Positions 18,431 through 26,631 of a stretch of 64,000 nt of DNA are shown piece by piece; position 1 is the stretch's first letter, and each line of letters begins with the position of its first letter. This stretch comes from Crenobacter luteus. GTDB lineage: Bacteria; Pseudomonadota; Gammaproteobacteria; Burkholderiales; Chromobacteriaceae. The translations under genes and the position numbers were made by a program. The stretch is from the NCBI RefSeq assembly GCF_004345725.1, contig NZ_SLXG01000002.1, positions 154,637 through 218,636 on the forward strand, read 5' to 3'. A model generated the notes under the pieces. The model was not told the origin of the DNA. It saw nothing but the letters and a program-made list of their open reading frames with translations, and did no database searches.

Positions 18431-18506
18431 TGGTGGGTCGTGCAAGATTCGAACTTGCGACCAACGGATTAAAAGTCCGCTGCTCTACCAGCTGAGCTAA
18501 CGACCC
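18431..18506 (-). tRNA. tRNA-Lys(TTT), copy 1
   Basis: 76 nt, CCA encoded, cloverleaf and TTT anticodon as in the second copy. First gene of the tandem pair, immediately downstream of a near-consensus promoter. Confidence 0.97.
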
Positions 18507-18519
18507 CCGAGAGACCGCA

Positions 18520-18548
18520 ACTATATAGATGGCTTGCGGGGGTGTCAA
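18520..18548 (-). promoter_or_regulatory. Strong sigma-70 promoter of the tRNA-Lys pair
   Basis: On the minus strand TTGACA (18543-18548), 17-nt spacer, TATAGT (18520-18525). A GC-rich discriminator follows before the first tRNA at 18506. Confidence 0.88.
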
Positions 18549-18668
18549 CACCTTGTTTCGGGTTTTTTTCGCCTATTGCCGTCGATCGTCCGTAAACTTC
18601 TGTTTCAAAAGGAACTTGATGGCGCAGGAAATGTCCCCATATGCTCGGCGTGGCGTCGAGCCTATTGT

Positions 18669-18983
18669 TCAGGCGACGCCGTCGCGCAGCCAGTCAAGAT
18701 AGGCGGGCAGGCCGGCGGCCAGCGGCACGGCGACGATTTCCGCTACCTCGTAGGGGTGCAGCTCGGCCAACCTTGCCTCGAGCGCCGGGTAACGTTCGGC
18801 GGTGGTCTTGATCAGCATCGGCACCTCGGCGGCGGTTTCGACGGCGCCCTGCCAGCGGTATACCGAGCGGCAGGGCGCGAGCAGGTTGACGCAGGCGGCG
18901 AGCCGTTCGCCGACCAGCGTCTCGGCCAGACGGCTTGCGGTATCGTCGTCCGGTGCGTTACACAATACGATCCATTCATTCAT
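18669..18983 (-). CDS. cutA: Divalent cation tolerance protein CutA
   Basis: Small trimeric PII-like protein of 104 residues linked to copper and divalent-cation tolerance. Conserved features: the LAACVNLL segment, YRWQGAVE and the helix-turn KTTAERYPALEARLAELHPYE. ATG at 18983 lies 7 nt after AAGGAG; an earlier in-frame ATG at 19001 is less likely. Divergent from fxsA with only 16 bp between start codons, so the promoter of each gene must lie within the other gene's coding region. One in-frame copy of the 9-mer (18762). Confidence 0.9.
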   Translation of the reverse strand: MNEWIVLCNAPDDDTASRLAETLVGERLAACVNLLAPCRSVYRWQGAVETAAEVPMLIKTTAERYPALEARLAELHPYEVAEIVAVPLAAGLPAYLDWLRDGVA

Positions 18984-18999
18984 CGGAAGCTCCTTATCC

Positions 19000-19428
19000 A
19001 TGCGCGGTCTCTTGTGGTTGTTCCTTCTTTATCCCGTGGCCGAGATCGTCTCGCTGATCGCGCTGACCGACAAGTTCGGCGGCGGCGCGGTGATCCTGTG
19101 GCTGATCGCCAGCGCGCTGCTCGGCCTGGCGCTGATGCGCAACCAGAAGCTCGGCATGCTGCTGTCGGCCGGCGCGCTGCTGCGCAGCGGCGGCGAGGTG
19201 TCGCTGTACAGTCTGCTGTGGCCGGTGCGCACCTTGCTGGCCGGCGTGTTGCTGATCATCCCGGGGCCGATCAGCGACGTGCTCGCGCTGCTGCTGCTGT
19301 TGCCGTTCAAGGGGCCGAGCGTGCGCATGCCGCCGCGCGCGGCGCGTCCGGCGGAGCCGGGCGACGTGATCGACGGCGAGTTCCGCCGCGTCGACGAGCC
19401 GGTCGACCCGCAGCGGCGTCTGCACTGA
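19000..19428 (+). CDS. fxsA: FxsA-family membrane protein
   Basis: 142 residues with about four hydrophobic segments and a polar C-terminal tail. The opening LFLLYPVAEIVSLIAL resembles FxsA, an inner-membrane protein whose excess relieves phage exclusion in E. coli; its normal role is unclear. It also has LLLIIPGPISD, typical of the family. The C-terminus contains DVIDGEFRRVD, a common tail motif. The start codon lies 16 bp from that of cutA on the other strand. Confidence 0.85.
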   Translation: MRGLLWLFLLYPVAEIVSLIALTDKFGGGAVILWLIASALLGLALMRNQKLGMLLSAGALLRSGGEVSLYSLLWPVRTLLAGVLLIIPGPISDVLALLLLLPFKGPSVRMPPRAARPAEPGDVIDGEFRRVDEPVDPQRRLH

Positions 19429-19469
19429 GCCGCCGCCGCGCCCGGGGCATGACATGGGCAAAGCGGGGC

Positions 19470-19498
19470 TTGCCGTCGCCCTGCCGGCCCGTTAGTCT
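19470..19498 (+). promoter_or_regulatory. Candidate sigma-70 promoter of dps
   Basis: TTGCCG (19470-19475), 17-nt spacer, TAGTCT (19493-19498), about 90 nt upstream of the dps ATG. No obvious OxyR or Fur box was recognised. Confidence 0.5.
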
Positions 19499-19590
19499 CG
19501 ACGGATGCGGTTTCGCCTTCTTTCCGGCGCGCCGCACTCCCTCGGAGCGCCTTCGGCAGAGTTCTGCCAGCTTTCTTTAGGAGATCGAGC

Positions 19591-20055
19591 ATGGATATCG
19601 GCATTTCCCCGCAAGACCGCGCAGAGATCGCCCAGGGGCTGTCGCGCCTGCTGGCCGACACCTACACCTTGTACCTGAAGACCCACAATTTCCACTGGAA
19701 CGTCACCGGCCCGCAGTTCCGTACGCTGCACCTGATGTTCGAGGAACAGTACAACGAGCTGTGGCTGGCGGTCGACCTGGTCGCCGAGCGCATCCGCACC
19801 CTCGGCCACCCGGCGCCGGGCAGCTACGGCCAGTTCGCCAAGCTGACCGCGATCAAGGACGCCGACGGCGTGCCGCCGGCCGACGAGATGATCCGCCAGC
19901 TGGTCGAAGGCCACGAGACGGTGTGCCGCACCGCGCGCTCGCTGTTCGACGTCGTCGACCGCGCCAGCGACGAGCCCTCGGCCGACCTCCTGACCCAGCG
20001 CCTGCAGGTGCACGAAAAGACCGCGTGGATGCTGCGCAGCCTGCTCGAAGGCTGA
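19591..20055 (+). CDS. dps: Dps-family DNA-protection / ferritin-like protein
   Basis: Dodecameric mini-ferritin of 154 residues that oxidises iron with peroxide and protects DNA in stress. The inter-subunit ferroxidase site is visible: [13 protein letters not shown] (histidine pair) and the [19 protein letters not shown] helix with its D and E ligands. Ends with the usual [10 protein letters not shown] helix. The N-terminus is short with few lysines, so the DNA-binding tail of E. coli Dps is missing. ATG follows AGGAG by 7 nt. Monocistronic. Confidence 0.92.
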   Translation: MDIGISPQDRAEIAQGLSRLLADTYTLYLKTHNFHWNVTGPQFRTLHLMFEEQYNELWLAVDLVAERIRTLGHPAPGSYGQFAKLTAIKDADGVPPADEMIRQLVEGHETVCRTARSLFDVVDRASDEPSADLLTQRLQVHEKTAWMLRSLLEG

Positions 20056-20136
20056 GCGCCGCTCTCGCGTCCCCGCAAGGCCGGTAGCGGCGGCCCGTGC
20101 TAGACTGGCCGCCACGCCCGGCTTGTGTCTTTGTCC

Positions 20137-20997
20137 ATGAGTGCTTCTTCGCGCGGCCCGTCCGTTTCCGTCTTCGCCGGGACCTTGCTGGTCTCCGCGC
20201 TGCTGCATCTCGCCTTGCTGGTGAGCGCGCGACTGCCCGACTTGGGTGTGCCGACACTGCCTGCGCGGACGGCGCTGACGGTGTCGCTGCGCGCCGTACC
20301 GCCGGCCGTCGCGGCGCCGGTCGCCGCCGAGGCGGGGGACGAGGCCGGCCGCGCGCCGCCGGCCCGGCCACCCGCGCCGCGGCGGGCCGAAGCCGCGGCG
20401 GTGCCACGCGCTGCGCGCCGCGCCCCGGCGCCCGCGGCGCCAGCCGGGCCCGTGCCTGCAGCGCCTGCGCCGCGCGCCGGGCCGCCGGCCGAGGCCAGAC
20501 CGGTCCCGCCGCCCGCCGCCAGCGAGCCGACGCTCCCCGCGGCGGGTGGCCTCGGCCTGTTGGCCGAGGCGCGGCAGCTGGCGCGCGGCGTCGGCGCGAC
20601 GGCGGAGGCGGTCGAGGCCGCGCCGGCGGCCGCCGGCGGCCGCCAGAAGGCCGTTTACGGCGCCAGCGCGCGTGGGCCGGACTGGGCGCGTTACCTCGAG
20701 GACTGGCGGCTCAAGGTCGAGCGCGTCGGTTCCCTGAACTACCCTGAGGAGGCGCGTCGCCGGCAACTGACCGGCGGGCCGCTGTTGACCGTGCTGATCG
20801 ACGCCGACGGCGGTCTGCGCTCGGTGAAGGTCCGCCGCAGCTCGGGGCAGCCGGTGCTCGACGAGGCGGCCGCGAACATCGTGCGGCTCGCCGCGCCGTT
20901 CGCGCCGTTCCCGCCGGCCCTGGCCGAGCGCTACGCCACCCTCGAAATCACCCGCCGGTGGACCTTCACCGCCGACAACCGGCTTAGCAGCCAGTAA
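20137..20997 (+). CDS. TonB-type energy transducer
   Basis: Inner-membrane-anchored protein of 286 residues. Order: one N-terminal membrane helix (about 11-32), a long proline/alanine-rich periplasmic linker (about 45-170), and a TonB C-terminal domain (about 195-286) with YPEEARRRQLTG, VLIDADGGLRSV and a closing WTFTADN. Couples the proton-motive force to outer-membrane receptors or acts as a TonB-like periplasmic bridge. No ExbB/ExbD genes are adjacent. ATG 20137 is taken although an in-frame GTG lies 12 nt upstream; neither has a clear ribosome-binding site. Only 8 nt separate it from the next gene. Confidence 0.85.
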   Translation: MSASSRGPSVSVFAGTLLVSALLHLALLVSARLPDLGVPTLPARTALTVSLRAVPPAVAAPVAAEAGDEAGRAPPARPPAPRRAEAAAVPRAARRAPAPAAPAGPVPAAPAPRAGPPAEARPVPPPAASEPTLPAAGGLGLLAEARQLARGVGATAEAVEAAPAAAGGRQKAVYGASARGPDWARYLEDWRLKVERVGSLNYPEEARRRQLTGGPLLTVLIDADGGLRSVKVRRSSGQPVLDEAAANIVRLAAPFAPFPPALAERYATLEITRRWTFTADNRLSSQ

Positions 20998-21005
20998 GGA
21001 TCGTC

Positions 21006-21371
21006 ATGTACGAAGTCAACCGCAGCGTCGCCCTCCTGCGCCCGAAGGCGCCTTTTCTCGACTGGCTCCAGTCGCTGCCCGGCGACGTGTCGGCGCTGCC
21101 GTCGCTCGACGAGCTGCGCGGCGACTGCAACGCGCTGCTGATCCCGGCCGCCGACGACTACGCGAGCGCCGAGGATTTCGTGCGCGCGCAGTACCGCGCG
21201 CTGTTCGCCGCCGAGCTGGCCGACTGGTGCGACGACGAGGCGCTGTGGCCGGCGCCCTTGACCCCGACATTGTTTACCGAGTGGTTCGAGGTGGAGATCC
21301 ATTCGGTACTGACCGACCTGGTCGACGCCGCGCTCGAGCGGGAGCCGTTCGTTCCGCTCGACCTGGGCTGA
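21006..21371 (+). CDS. Conserved-looking hypothetical protein in TonB operon
   Basis: 121-residue acidic, soluble protein without signal peptide or membrane span. I do not recognise a family. It is rich in acidic and aromatic residues, with WCDDEALWP and FTEWFEVEIHS in the second half. Coding status is supported by AAGGA 6 nt before the ATG and tight spacing (8 nt) after the tonB-like gene. Its function is unknown and the operon context does not settle it. Confidence 0.6.
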   Translation: MYEVNRSVALLRPKAPFLDWLQSLPGDVSALPSLDELRGDCNALLIPAADDYASAEDFVRAQYRALFAAELADWCDDEALWPAPLTPTLFTEWFEVEIHSVLTDLVDAALEREPFVPLDLG

Positions 21372-21416
21372 GCCCCGCGCGGCGGCCTACAACACGCCAC
21401 CGTCACGAGGAATCAC

Positions 21417-21833
21417 ATGCCGCATCAAACATATATCAAGGTAAGGGGCTATCATCTCGATCTCTACGGCCACGTGAACAACGCGCGCTACCTCGAGTTT
21501 CTCGAGGAGGCGCGCTGGACCTTCTTCGAGGAGCACGGCGATTTGCCGTGGTTCCTCGCGTCGGGGCTTGCGCTGGTGGTGGTCAACATCAACATCGACT
21601 ACCGCCGGCCGGCGCTGATGAACGAGGAGCTCGCGGTGTCGACCGGGGTCGCGGAAATCGGCCGCCGCAGCGCGGTGATGCGCCAGAAGGTCACGCTGGC
21701 CGGCACCGACACCGTGGTCGCCGAGGCCGCCGTGACCTTCGTCGTCTACGACGGCCAGGCCGGGCGCGCCGTCGAACTCGGCGGTCGCCTCAAGGAACTT
21801 CTCGAGGCGATGCGCGACCAAGACGCAAACTGA
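21417..21833 (+). CDS. Acyl-CoA thioesterase, hotdog fold (YbgC/FcbC type)
   Basis: Cytoplasmic 4HBT-family thioesterase of 138 residues that hydrolyses short or aromatic acyl-CoA esters. The active-site loop is HLDLYGHVNNARYL, with the catalytic aspartate followed by GHVNN, typical of YbgC/FcbC-like enzymes. Later INIDYRRPAL is the usual core strand. GAGGA lies before the ATG. Third gene of the tonB-like operon. Confidence 0.88.
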   Translation: MPHQTYIKVRGYHLDLYGHVNNARYLEFLEEARWTFFEEHGDLPWFLASGLALVVVNINIDYRRPALMNEELAVSTGVAEIGRRSAVMRQKVTLAGTDTVVAEAAVTFVVYDGQAGRAVELGGRLKELLEAMRDQDAN

Positions 21834-21851
21834 CAAGCAGGAATCCGCAGA

Positions 21852-22343
21852 ATGAAAAAAGCCATCGTCGCGATCGCAGGTGTGCTGGTGCTGGCGCTGG
21901 CCGGCTACGCCTTGTGGTTCGATACGCCGCGCGCGCCGCAGGTGAGCTACACCTCGATCGGCGGCCAGACCGCGAGCACCGACAGCCTCAAGGGCAAGGT
22001 GGTGCTGGTCAACTTCTGGGCGACCAGCTGCCCGGGTTGCATCCAGGAAATGCCGCAGCTGAAGGCGACGCACGAGCGCTTCGCGCCGCGGGGCTACGAG
22101 ACCGTCGCGGTCGCGATGAGCTACGACCCGCCGCACTACGTGCAGGCCTACGTGAAGGACAAGCAACTGCCGTTCTTCGTCGTGCTCGACAGCCAGGGGG
22201 CGATCGCCAAGGCCTTCGGCGACGTGCAGCTGACGCCGACCTCGGTGCTGATCGGCAAGGACGGCACGGTGATCAAGCGCTTCGTCGGCGTGCCGGACTT
22301 CACCGAGCTGAACGGTCTGATCGAAAAGGCGATCGGGGCCTGA
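21852..22343 (+). CDS. TlpA-type thiol:disulfide oxidoreductase
   Basis: Membrane-anchored or exported thioredoxin-like protein of 163 residues. An N-terminal hydrophobic segment (about 4-22) is followed by a redoxin domain with the active site SCPGC inside NFWATSCPGCIQEMP. Probably acts in the periplasm on cytochrome c assembly or disulfide exchange. The cis-proline loop reads LTPTSVLIG. Last gene of the operon that starts at 20137, 18 nt after the thioesterase; the terminator at 22366 follows 22 nt after the stop. Confidence 0.87.
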   Translation: MKKAIVAIAGVLVLALAGYALWFDTPRAPQVSYTSIGGQTASTDSLKGKVVLVNFWATSCPGCIQEMPQLKATHERFAPRGYETVAVAMSYDPPHYVQAYVKDKQLPFFVVLDSQGAIAKAFGDVQLTPTSVLIGKDGTVIKRFVGVPDFTELNGLIEKAIGA

Positions 22344-22365
22344 GCGGCGCGCGCGCAAAAAGACA

Positions 22366-22389
22366 CCCCCGCCGAGGCGGGGGTTTTTT
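22366..22389. terminator. Intrinsic terminator of the tonB-like operon
   Basis: CCCCCGCC (22366-22373) pairs with GGCGGGGG (22376-22383) and is followed by six T. The converging moeB gene ends 45 bp further on. Confidence 0.88.
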
Positions 22390-22427
22390 CGTCGGGTGCC
22401 GGCCGCAGGCCCGCGGTCGGCCGGGCG

Positions 22428-23186
22428 TCAGCGTCGCTCGCCGCACACCGGGCAGCCCGGGTCGCGCGGCACGCGCATCTGGCGGATGTCGCCCGAGAGC
22501 GCGTCGTACAGCGTCAGTCGGCCCAGCGACGGCCCGATGCCCGCCAGAAGCTTGACCGCCTCGACCGCTTGCAGGCTGCCGATCACGCCGACCAAGGGCG
22601 ACAGCACGCCGAAGGTCGCGCACGGGCCGTCGGTCGCCTCGCCCTCCTCGGGGAACAGGCAGTGGTAGCAAGGCGAGGTCTCGACGCGCGGGTCGAACAC
22701 CGCCAGTTGGCCGGAAAAGCGCACCGCCGCGCCGGAAACCAGCGGCACGCGCGCGACGACCGCCGCCCGGTTGACCGCGTGGCGGGTCGCGAAGTTGTCC
22801 GAGCAGTCGAGCACCACGTCGTGCGCCGCGACGAGCTCGGCCAACCTTGCGCCTTCGAGCCGCTCGGCGAGCGGCACGACACGGATGTCCGGGTTCATCG
22901 CGCGCATGCGGCGCGCGGCCGATTCGGCTTTGCCGTGGCCGAGGCTCGCGCTGTCGTGCGCGATCTGGCGCTGCAGGTTGGTCAGCTCGACCACGTCGTC
23001 GTCGACGACGGTCAGCGTGCCGACGCCGGCGCTGGCCAGGTACAGCGCCACCGGCGAGCCGAGCCCGCCGGCGCCGACGATCAGCGCGCGCGCGTTCAGA
23101 AGGCGCGTCTGGCCCTCGATGTCGATCTCGGGCAGCAGGATGTGGCGGCTGTAGCGCAATAGCGCCTGGTCGTTCAATTCGGTCAT
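22428..23186 (-). CDS. moeB: MoeB/ThiF-type sulfur-carrier adenylyltransferase
   Basis: E1-like enzyme of 252 residues that adenylates the C-terminus of MoaD or ThiS. Shows RYSRHILLPEID, the ATP loop GAGGLGSPVA, DDDVVELTNLQRQI, the DCSDNFATR switch and two zinc CxxC pairs (CYHC and CPVC). MoeB and ThiF cannot be told apart here; HesA-type naming is equally valid. ATG 23186 is used rather than a GTG four codons upstream. One in-frame 9-mer copy (22836). No moa or thi genes flank it. Confidence 0.85.
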   Translation of the reverse strand: MTELNDQALLRYSRHILLPEIDIEGQTRLLNARALIVGAGGLGSPVALYLASAGVGTLTVVDDDVVELTNLQRQIAHDSASLGHGKAESAARRMRAMNPDIRVVPLAERLEGARLAELVAAHDVVLDCSDNFATRHAVNRAAVVARVPLVSGAAVRFSGQLAVFDPRVETSPCYHCLFPEEGEATDGPCATFGVLSPLVGVIGSLQAVEAVKLLAGIGPSLGRLTLYDALSGDIRQMRVPRDPGCPVCGERR

Positions 23187-23251
23187 GTTCGGCTTCACAA
23201 CAAAAAGGGCCGCGCAGGCGGCCCCGGTTTTCGCGCGTCGGTCGCGACGGC

Positions 23252-24523
23252 TCAGGATTCCTCGGCGGTCTTGCGCGCGAACTTGATCCCGAGCTGCTTG
23301 AGCTTGCGGTACAGGTGGGTGCGCTCGAGGCCGACCTTCTGCGCGACGCGGCTCATATTGCCGTTCTCGAGCGAGATATGGTACTCGAAATAGCGGCGTT
23401 CGAGCTGTTCGCGCAGTTCGCGCAGCGGCATGTTGAAGTCGAAGCCGGTTTCCTCGACCGGTTTCTCATGGCGGAACTGCGCGAGCACCTTGTTGACCTC
23501 GGGCGCGTCGATCTCGTCGGCCTCGGCGGTCAAGGCGAGGCTCTTGATGATGCTTCTGAGCTGCTCGAGGTTGCCCGGCCAGTCGTACTGGCGCAGCGCG
23601 TTCAGCGCCGCGGTGGTCAGCCGGTGCGGCGGCACCTGCTTGGATTCGACCAGCTCGGTCAGGATCTGCTCGGCGACGAAGATGATGTCCTCGGCGTGTT
23701 CGCGCAGCGGCGGGATCGGCACGATCACGCTCGACAAGGCGGTGAGCAGGCGGTTGTCGCACTCCGGGTCGACCAGCAATTCCTGCAGCGGCCGGCTGCA
23801 CGAACAGACGAGGCGCACGTTGAAGCGGTCGAGCTTGGACAGGAGGAACAACAGGCCCTGCTGGATGCGGCGGTTGTACTGGCCGATCTCGGGCAGGTAG
23901 AGCACGCCGTTGTTGGCCTTCTGCAAGAGCTCCAGCGGCGCGTCGGCCAGCTGTTCGAGCTTGCCCGGCGTCACCCACGGCGTGTTGCCTTGGTGAAAGA
24001 AGCGCGCGACCAGCTCGAAGCCCGAGCCCGACTCGCCGGTCAGCAGCACCGGCGACTTGACCTTGACCACGCGCTCGAGCTGGCGCTTGAGCTCCTGGAT
24101 CGGTTCGCTCTTGCCGAGCTTGTCGAGCGACAGCGAGGTGTTGGCCTGCATGTCGCCGTACTTGAGCGCGCGCTGCACGGTCGACAGCAGCTTCTGCAGC
24201 GCGATCGGCTTCTCGAGGAAGTCGAAGGCGCCGATGCGCGTCGCCTCGACGGCGGTATCGATGCTGGCGTGGCCGGACATCATCACCACCGGCATATTGA
24301 GCTGGCCGGACTTGGCCCATTCTTTGAGCAGCGTGACGCCGTCGCAGTCGGGCATCCAGATGTCCAAAAGGACGAGCGCGGGGCGCGTCTGGTTGCGCAA
24401 TTGACGGGCGACTTCGGCATTTTCCGCCAGCGCTACCGTATATCCTTCATCTTGCAGGATCTCCGACAACAGCTCGCGAATACCGATTTCGTCGTCAACG
24501 ATCAAGATGTCACTGCTACGCAT
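23252..24523 (-). CDS. ntrX: NtrX-like response regulator with a degenerate AAA+ domain
   Basis: 423 residues: receiver domain (1-120, phosphoacceptor D54 in LLDIWMPD), AAA+-like central region (about 140-340) and a Fis-type helix-turn-helix (about 375-415, with NMSRVAQKVGLERTHLYRKL). The central domain is damaged. Walker A reads GESGSGFE without the lysine, Walker B reads LYLPEIG instead of a DE pair, and the GAFTGA loop that contacts sigma-54 is missing. It therefore probably acts as a DNA-binding regulator independent of sigma-54. The start overlaps the ntrY stop by one base (TAATG), so kinase and regulator are coupled. Confidence 0.88.
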   Translation of the reverse strand: MRSSDILIVDDEIGIRELLSEILQDEGYTVALAENAEVARQLRNQTRPALVLLDIWMPDCDGVTLLKEWAKSGQLNMPVVMMSGHASIDTAVEATRIGAFDFLEKPIALQKLLSTVQRALKYGDMQANTSLSLDKLGKSEPIQELKRQLERVVKVKSPVLLTGESGSGFELVARFFHQGNTPWVTPGKLEQLADAPLELLQKANNGVLYLPEIGQYNRRIQQGLLFLLSKLDRFNVRLVCSCSRPLQELLVDPECDNRLLTALSSVIVPIPPLREHAEDIIFVAEQILTELVESKQVPPHRLTTAALNALRQYDWPGNLEQLRSIIKSLALTAEADEIDAPEVNKVLAQFRHEKPVEETGFDFNMPLRELREQLERRYFEYHISLENGNMSRVAQKVGLERTHLYRKLKQLGIKFARKTAEES

Positions 24524-26631
24524 TAGGCCTCCAGCAACGGCAGGGTGAGAAGGATACGCGCGCCGTGCGGCTCGACGTTGGCAAGCGTGACCTGGCCCTT
24601 GTGTTCCTCGACGATCTTCTTCACCACGGCGAGCCCCAGTCCAGTCCCCTTTGCCTTGCTGGTTACGTAGGGCTCGAAGGCGCGTGGCAGGATGTCGGGA
24701 TTGAACCCCGGCCCGTTGTCCTCGATGCTGACGACGGCGTTCCTTCCTTCGAGTCGGCTGCTAATTTGAATCATCGGCATGTCAGCGTCAAGGACCGCGT
24801 CCTGTGCGTTCAGCACCAGGTTATGTAAAACCTGCCTTAAAAGCGCCGCGTCGCCCATGATCGTCAGCGGCTGCTCGCACAAGCTCGCCTTCACCGCCGG
24901 ATTGGTTTCGTACAGCGTCAGCACCTCGCGTACGACCTGGCCCAGCTCCAGCGGCGCCAGCTGCGTGCGCGGCGCGCGCGCGTAGTCGCGGAAGGCGTCG
25001 ACCATGCCCTTGAGCGCCGCCACCTGCTTGACGATGGTGTCGGTCGAGCGGCGCAGCATCTCGGCGTCCGGGCCGTCGAGCTTGTCGGCCAGCTTCATCG
25101 CCAGCCGCTCGGCCGACAGCTGGATCGGCGTCAGCGGGTTGCGGATCTCGTGCGCCAGCCGCTTGGCGACCTCGCCCCAGGCGGCGTCGCGCTGTGCGCG
25201 TGCCAGCTGGGTGATGTCGTCGAACACCATCACGTAGCCGCTGCCCGAGGCTTCGGGCAGCCGTGCACCGCGCAGCACCAGCATACGCGTACCGTTCTGG
25301 CCGGCAAAGTCGATCTGCTGCTGCCAGTCGGGGCGCTCGTCGTCGTAGGCGTGTTCGAGCAGGGTATCGATCAGCGGCGACAGCGTCGGGTGAGGGGTGC
25401 GCCAGGCGGGGAAGGGCTGGGCGGCCAGCGCCTCGAAGTCGACGCCGAGGATGCGCGCTGCGCTATGGTTGGCCGCGCGCAGATGCCAGTCGGCGTCGAA
25501 AGCCATCACGCCGGCGGTCAGGTTGGCGAGCACGCCCTCCAGGTACAGCTTGGCCGCCTCTAGCGCCTGGCGGTTCTCGTCTGCGGCATGGCGCGCGTCC
25601 TCGAGCTGCTGCGTCATGCGGTTGAACATCGTCGTCAGCACGCCCAGTTCGTCGCGCCGGTATACCGGGTGGCGGCGCGAGAAGTCGCCCTGCGCGACCG
25701 CGCGCGTACCGGCTGCCAGCTCCGACAGCGGCGCCGACAGCCGCTCGGACAGGAACAGCGCGAAGGCGAGCGCGGCGGTCAGCGCCAATAAGAGCGCCAG
25801 CAGCAGCGTCAGCATGTAGAAGGTCTTGAGCCCGTCGCGCGACAACAGGAGTTGCCGGTAGTCGGCGCGCGCCGCCTCGATCATTTCGGCGTCGCGCGCG
25901 ATCTCGGTCGGCGCCATCTGCTCGAGCGCCAGCACCCGCGCCTCTTCGCGGGCGGTGCGGTAGGGCAGCAGCACCTTGAGCAGCAGCTCGTCGCCGCTGT
26001 TCTCGATGGTCTTGAGCGGCACGCGGCTCTTGAGCCGGCGCAGCGTGTCCGGGCCCGGCGCCGGCGGCGCCGCGCTGCGCTCGGGCGAGCTGGCGAAGGC
26101 GATCAGCCGCCCGGACTGGCTGAAGATCGCCACCTGTTCGAGCGCGAACTGCTCGCGCAGCTGCTCGAGTCGCGCCGGCAAGAGCGAATCGGGCCGGCCG
26201 TCGATGTCGGCCAGCACGATGCGGCTCTTGCGTGCGACGTCGCCGAGTACGTACTCGAGCGCGTTGCGACCGAGGCCGAGGCCGCGGTCGAGCGCCGACT
26301 CGACGCGTACGTCGAACCAGCTCTCGATGCTGCGCGTCAGGAACTGCGCCGAGATGGTGAATACGAGCACGCCGGGCACCAGCGCGACGATGGCGAACAT
26401 CGCCATCAGCTTCTGCGTCAGCTTGGCGCCGAAGATGCGGTTCTTCAGCCGTTTCCTGAGACGGATCAGCTGCCGGCCGAGCACGCCGGCCAGCAGCAGC
26501 AGCAGCAGGGTGTTGAGGCCGAACACCCACCAGTAGTACTCGGCCAACTTCGAGGTGTTGCCGGTGGCGACGGCCAGGAGGTAGAGCAGGATGGCGGCGA
26601 GCGTGGCGCCGGCGATCGCCAGATAGCGCAT
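24523..26631 (-). CDS. ntrY: NtrY-like membrane sensor histidine kinase
   Basis: 702 residues. Two N-terminal membrane spans, a further span pair enclosing a periplasmic/extracytoplasmic region, a HAMP domain (about 300-350), PAS (about 365-470), then the dimerisation/phosphoacceptor motif RLAHEIRNPLTPIQ (histidine near 494) and ATP-binding boxes N (LVLNAQDAV), G1 (DNGPGF) and G2 (GTGLGLAVV). Partner of the NtrX regulator immediately downstream. ATG 26631 overlaps the stop codon of the DUF4390 gene (TGATG). In-frame 9-mer at 26539. Confidence 0.9.
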   Translation of the reverse strand: MRYLAIAGATLAAILLYLLAVATGNTSKLAEYYWWVFGLNTLLLLLLAGVLGRQLIRLRKRLKNRIFGAKLTQKLMAMFAIVALVPGVLVFTISAQFLTRSIESWFDVRVESALDRGLGLGRNALEYVLGDVARKSRIVLADIDGRPDSLLPARLEQLREQFALEQVAIFSQSGRLIAFASSPERSAAPPAPGPDTLRRLKSRVPLKTIENSGDELLLKVLLPYRTAREEARVLALEQMAPTEIARDAEMIEAARADYRQLLLSRDGLKTFYMLTLLLALLLALTAALAFALFLSERLSAPLSELAAGTRAVAQGDFSRRHPVYRRDELGVLTTMFNRMTQQLEDARHAADENRQALEAAKLYLEGVLANLTAGVMAFDADWHLRAANHSAARILGVDFEALAAQPFPAWRTPHPTLSPLIDTLLEHAYDDERPDWQQQIDFAGQNGTRMLVLRGARLPEASGSGYVMVFDDITQLARAQRDAAWGEVAKRLAHEIRNPLTPIQLSAERLAMKLADKLDGPDAEMLRRSTDTIVKQVAALKGMVDAFRDYARAPRTQLAPLELGQVVREVLTLYETNPAVKASLCEQPLTIMGDAALLRQVLHNLVLNAQDAVLDADMPMIQISSRLEGRNAVVSIEDNGPGFNPDILPRAFEPYVTSKAKGTGLGLAVVKKIVEEHKGQVTLANVEPHGARILLTLPLLEA

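Noticed and set aside
18341..18506. Tandem 76-bp direct repeat, possibly a CRISPR-like or duplicated element
   Set aside because: Both units are complete tRNA-Lys genes with identical cloverleaves.
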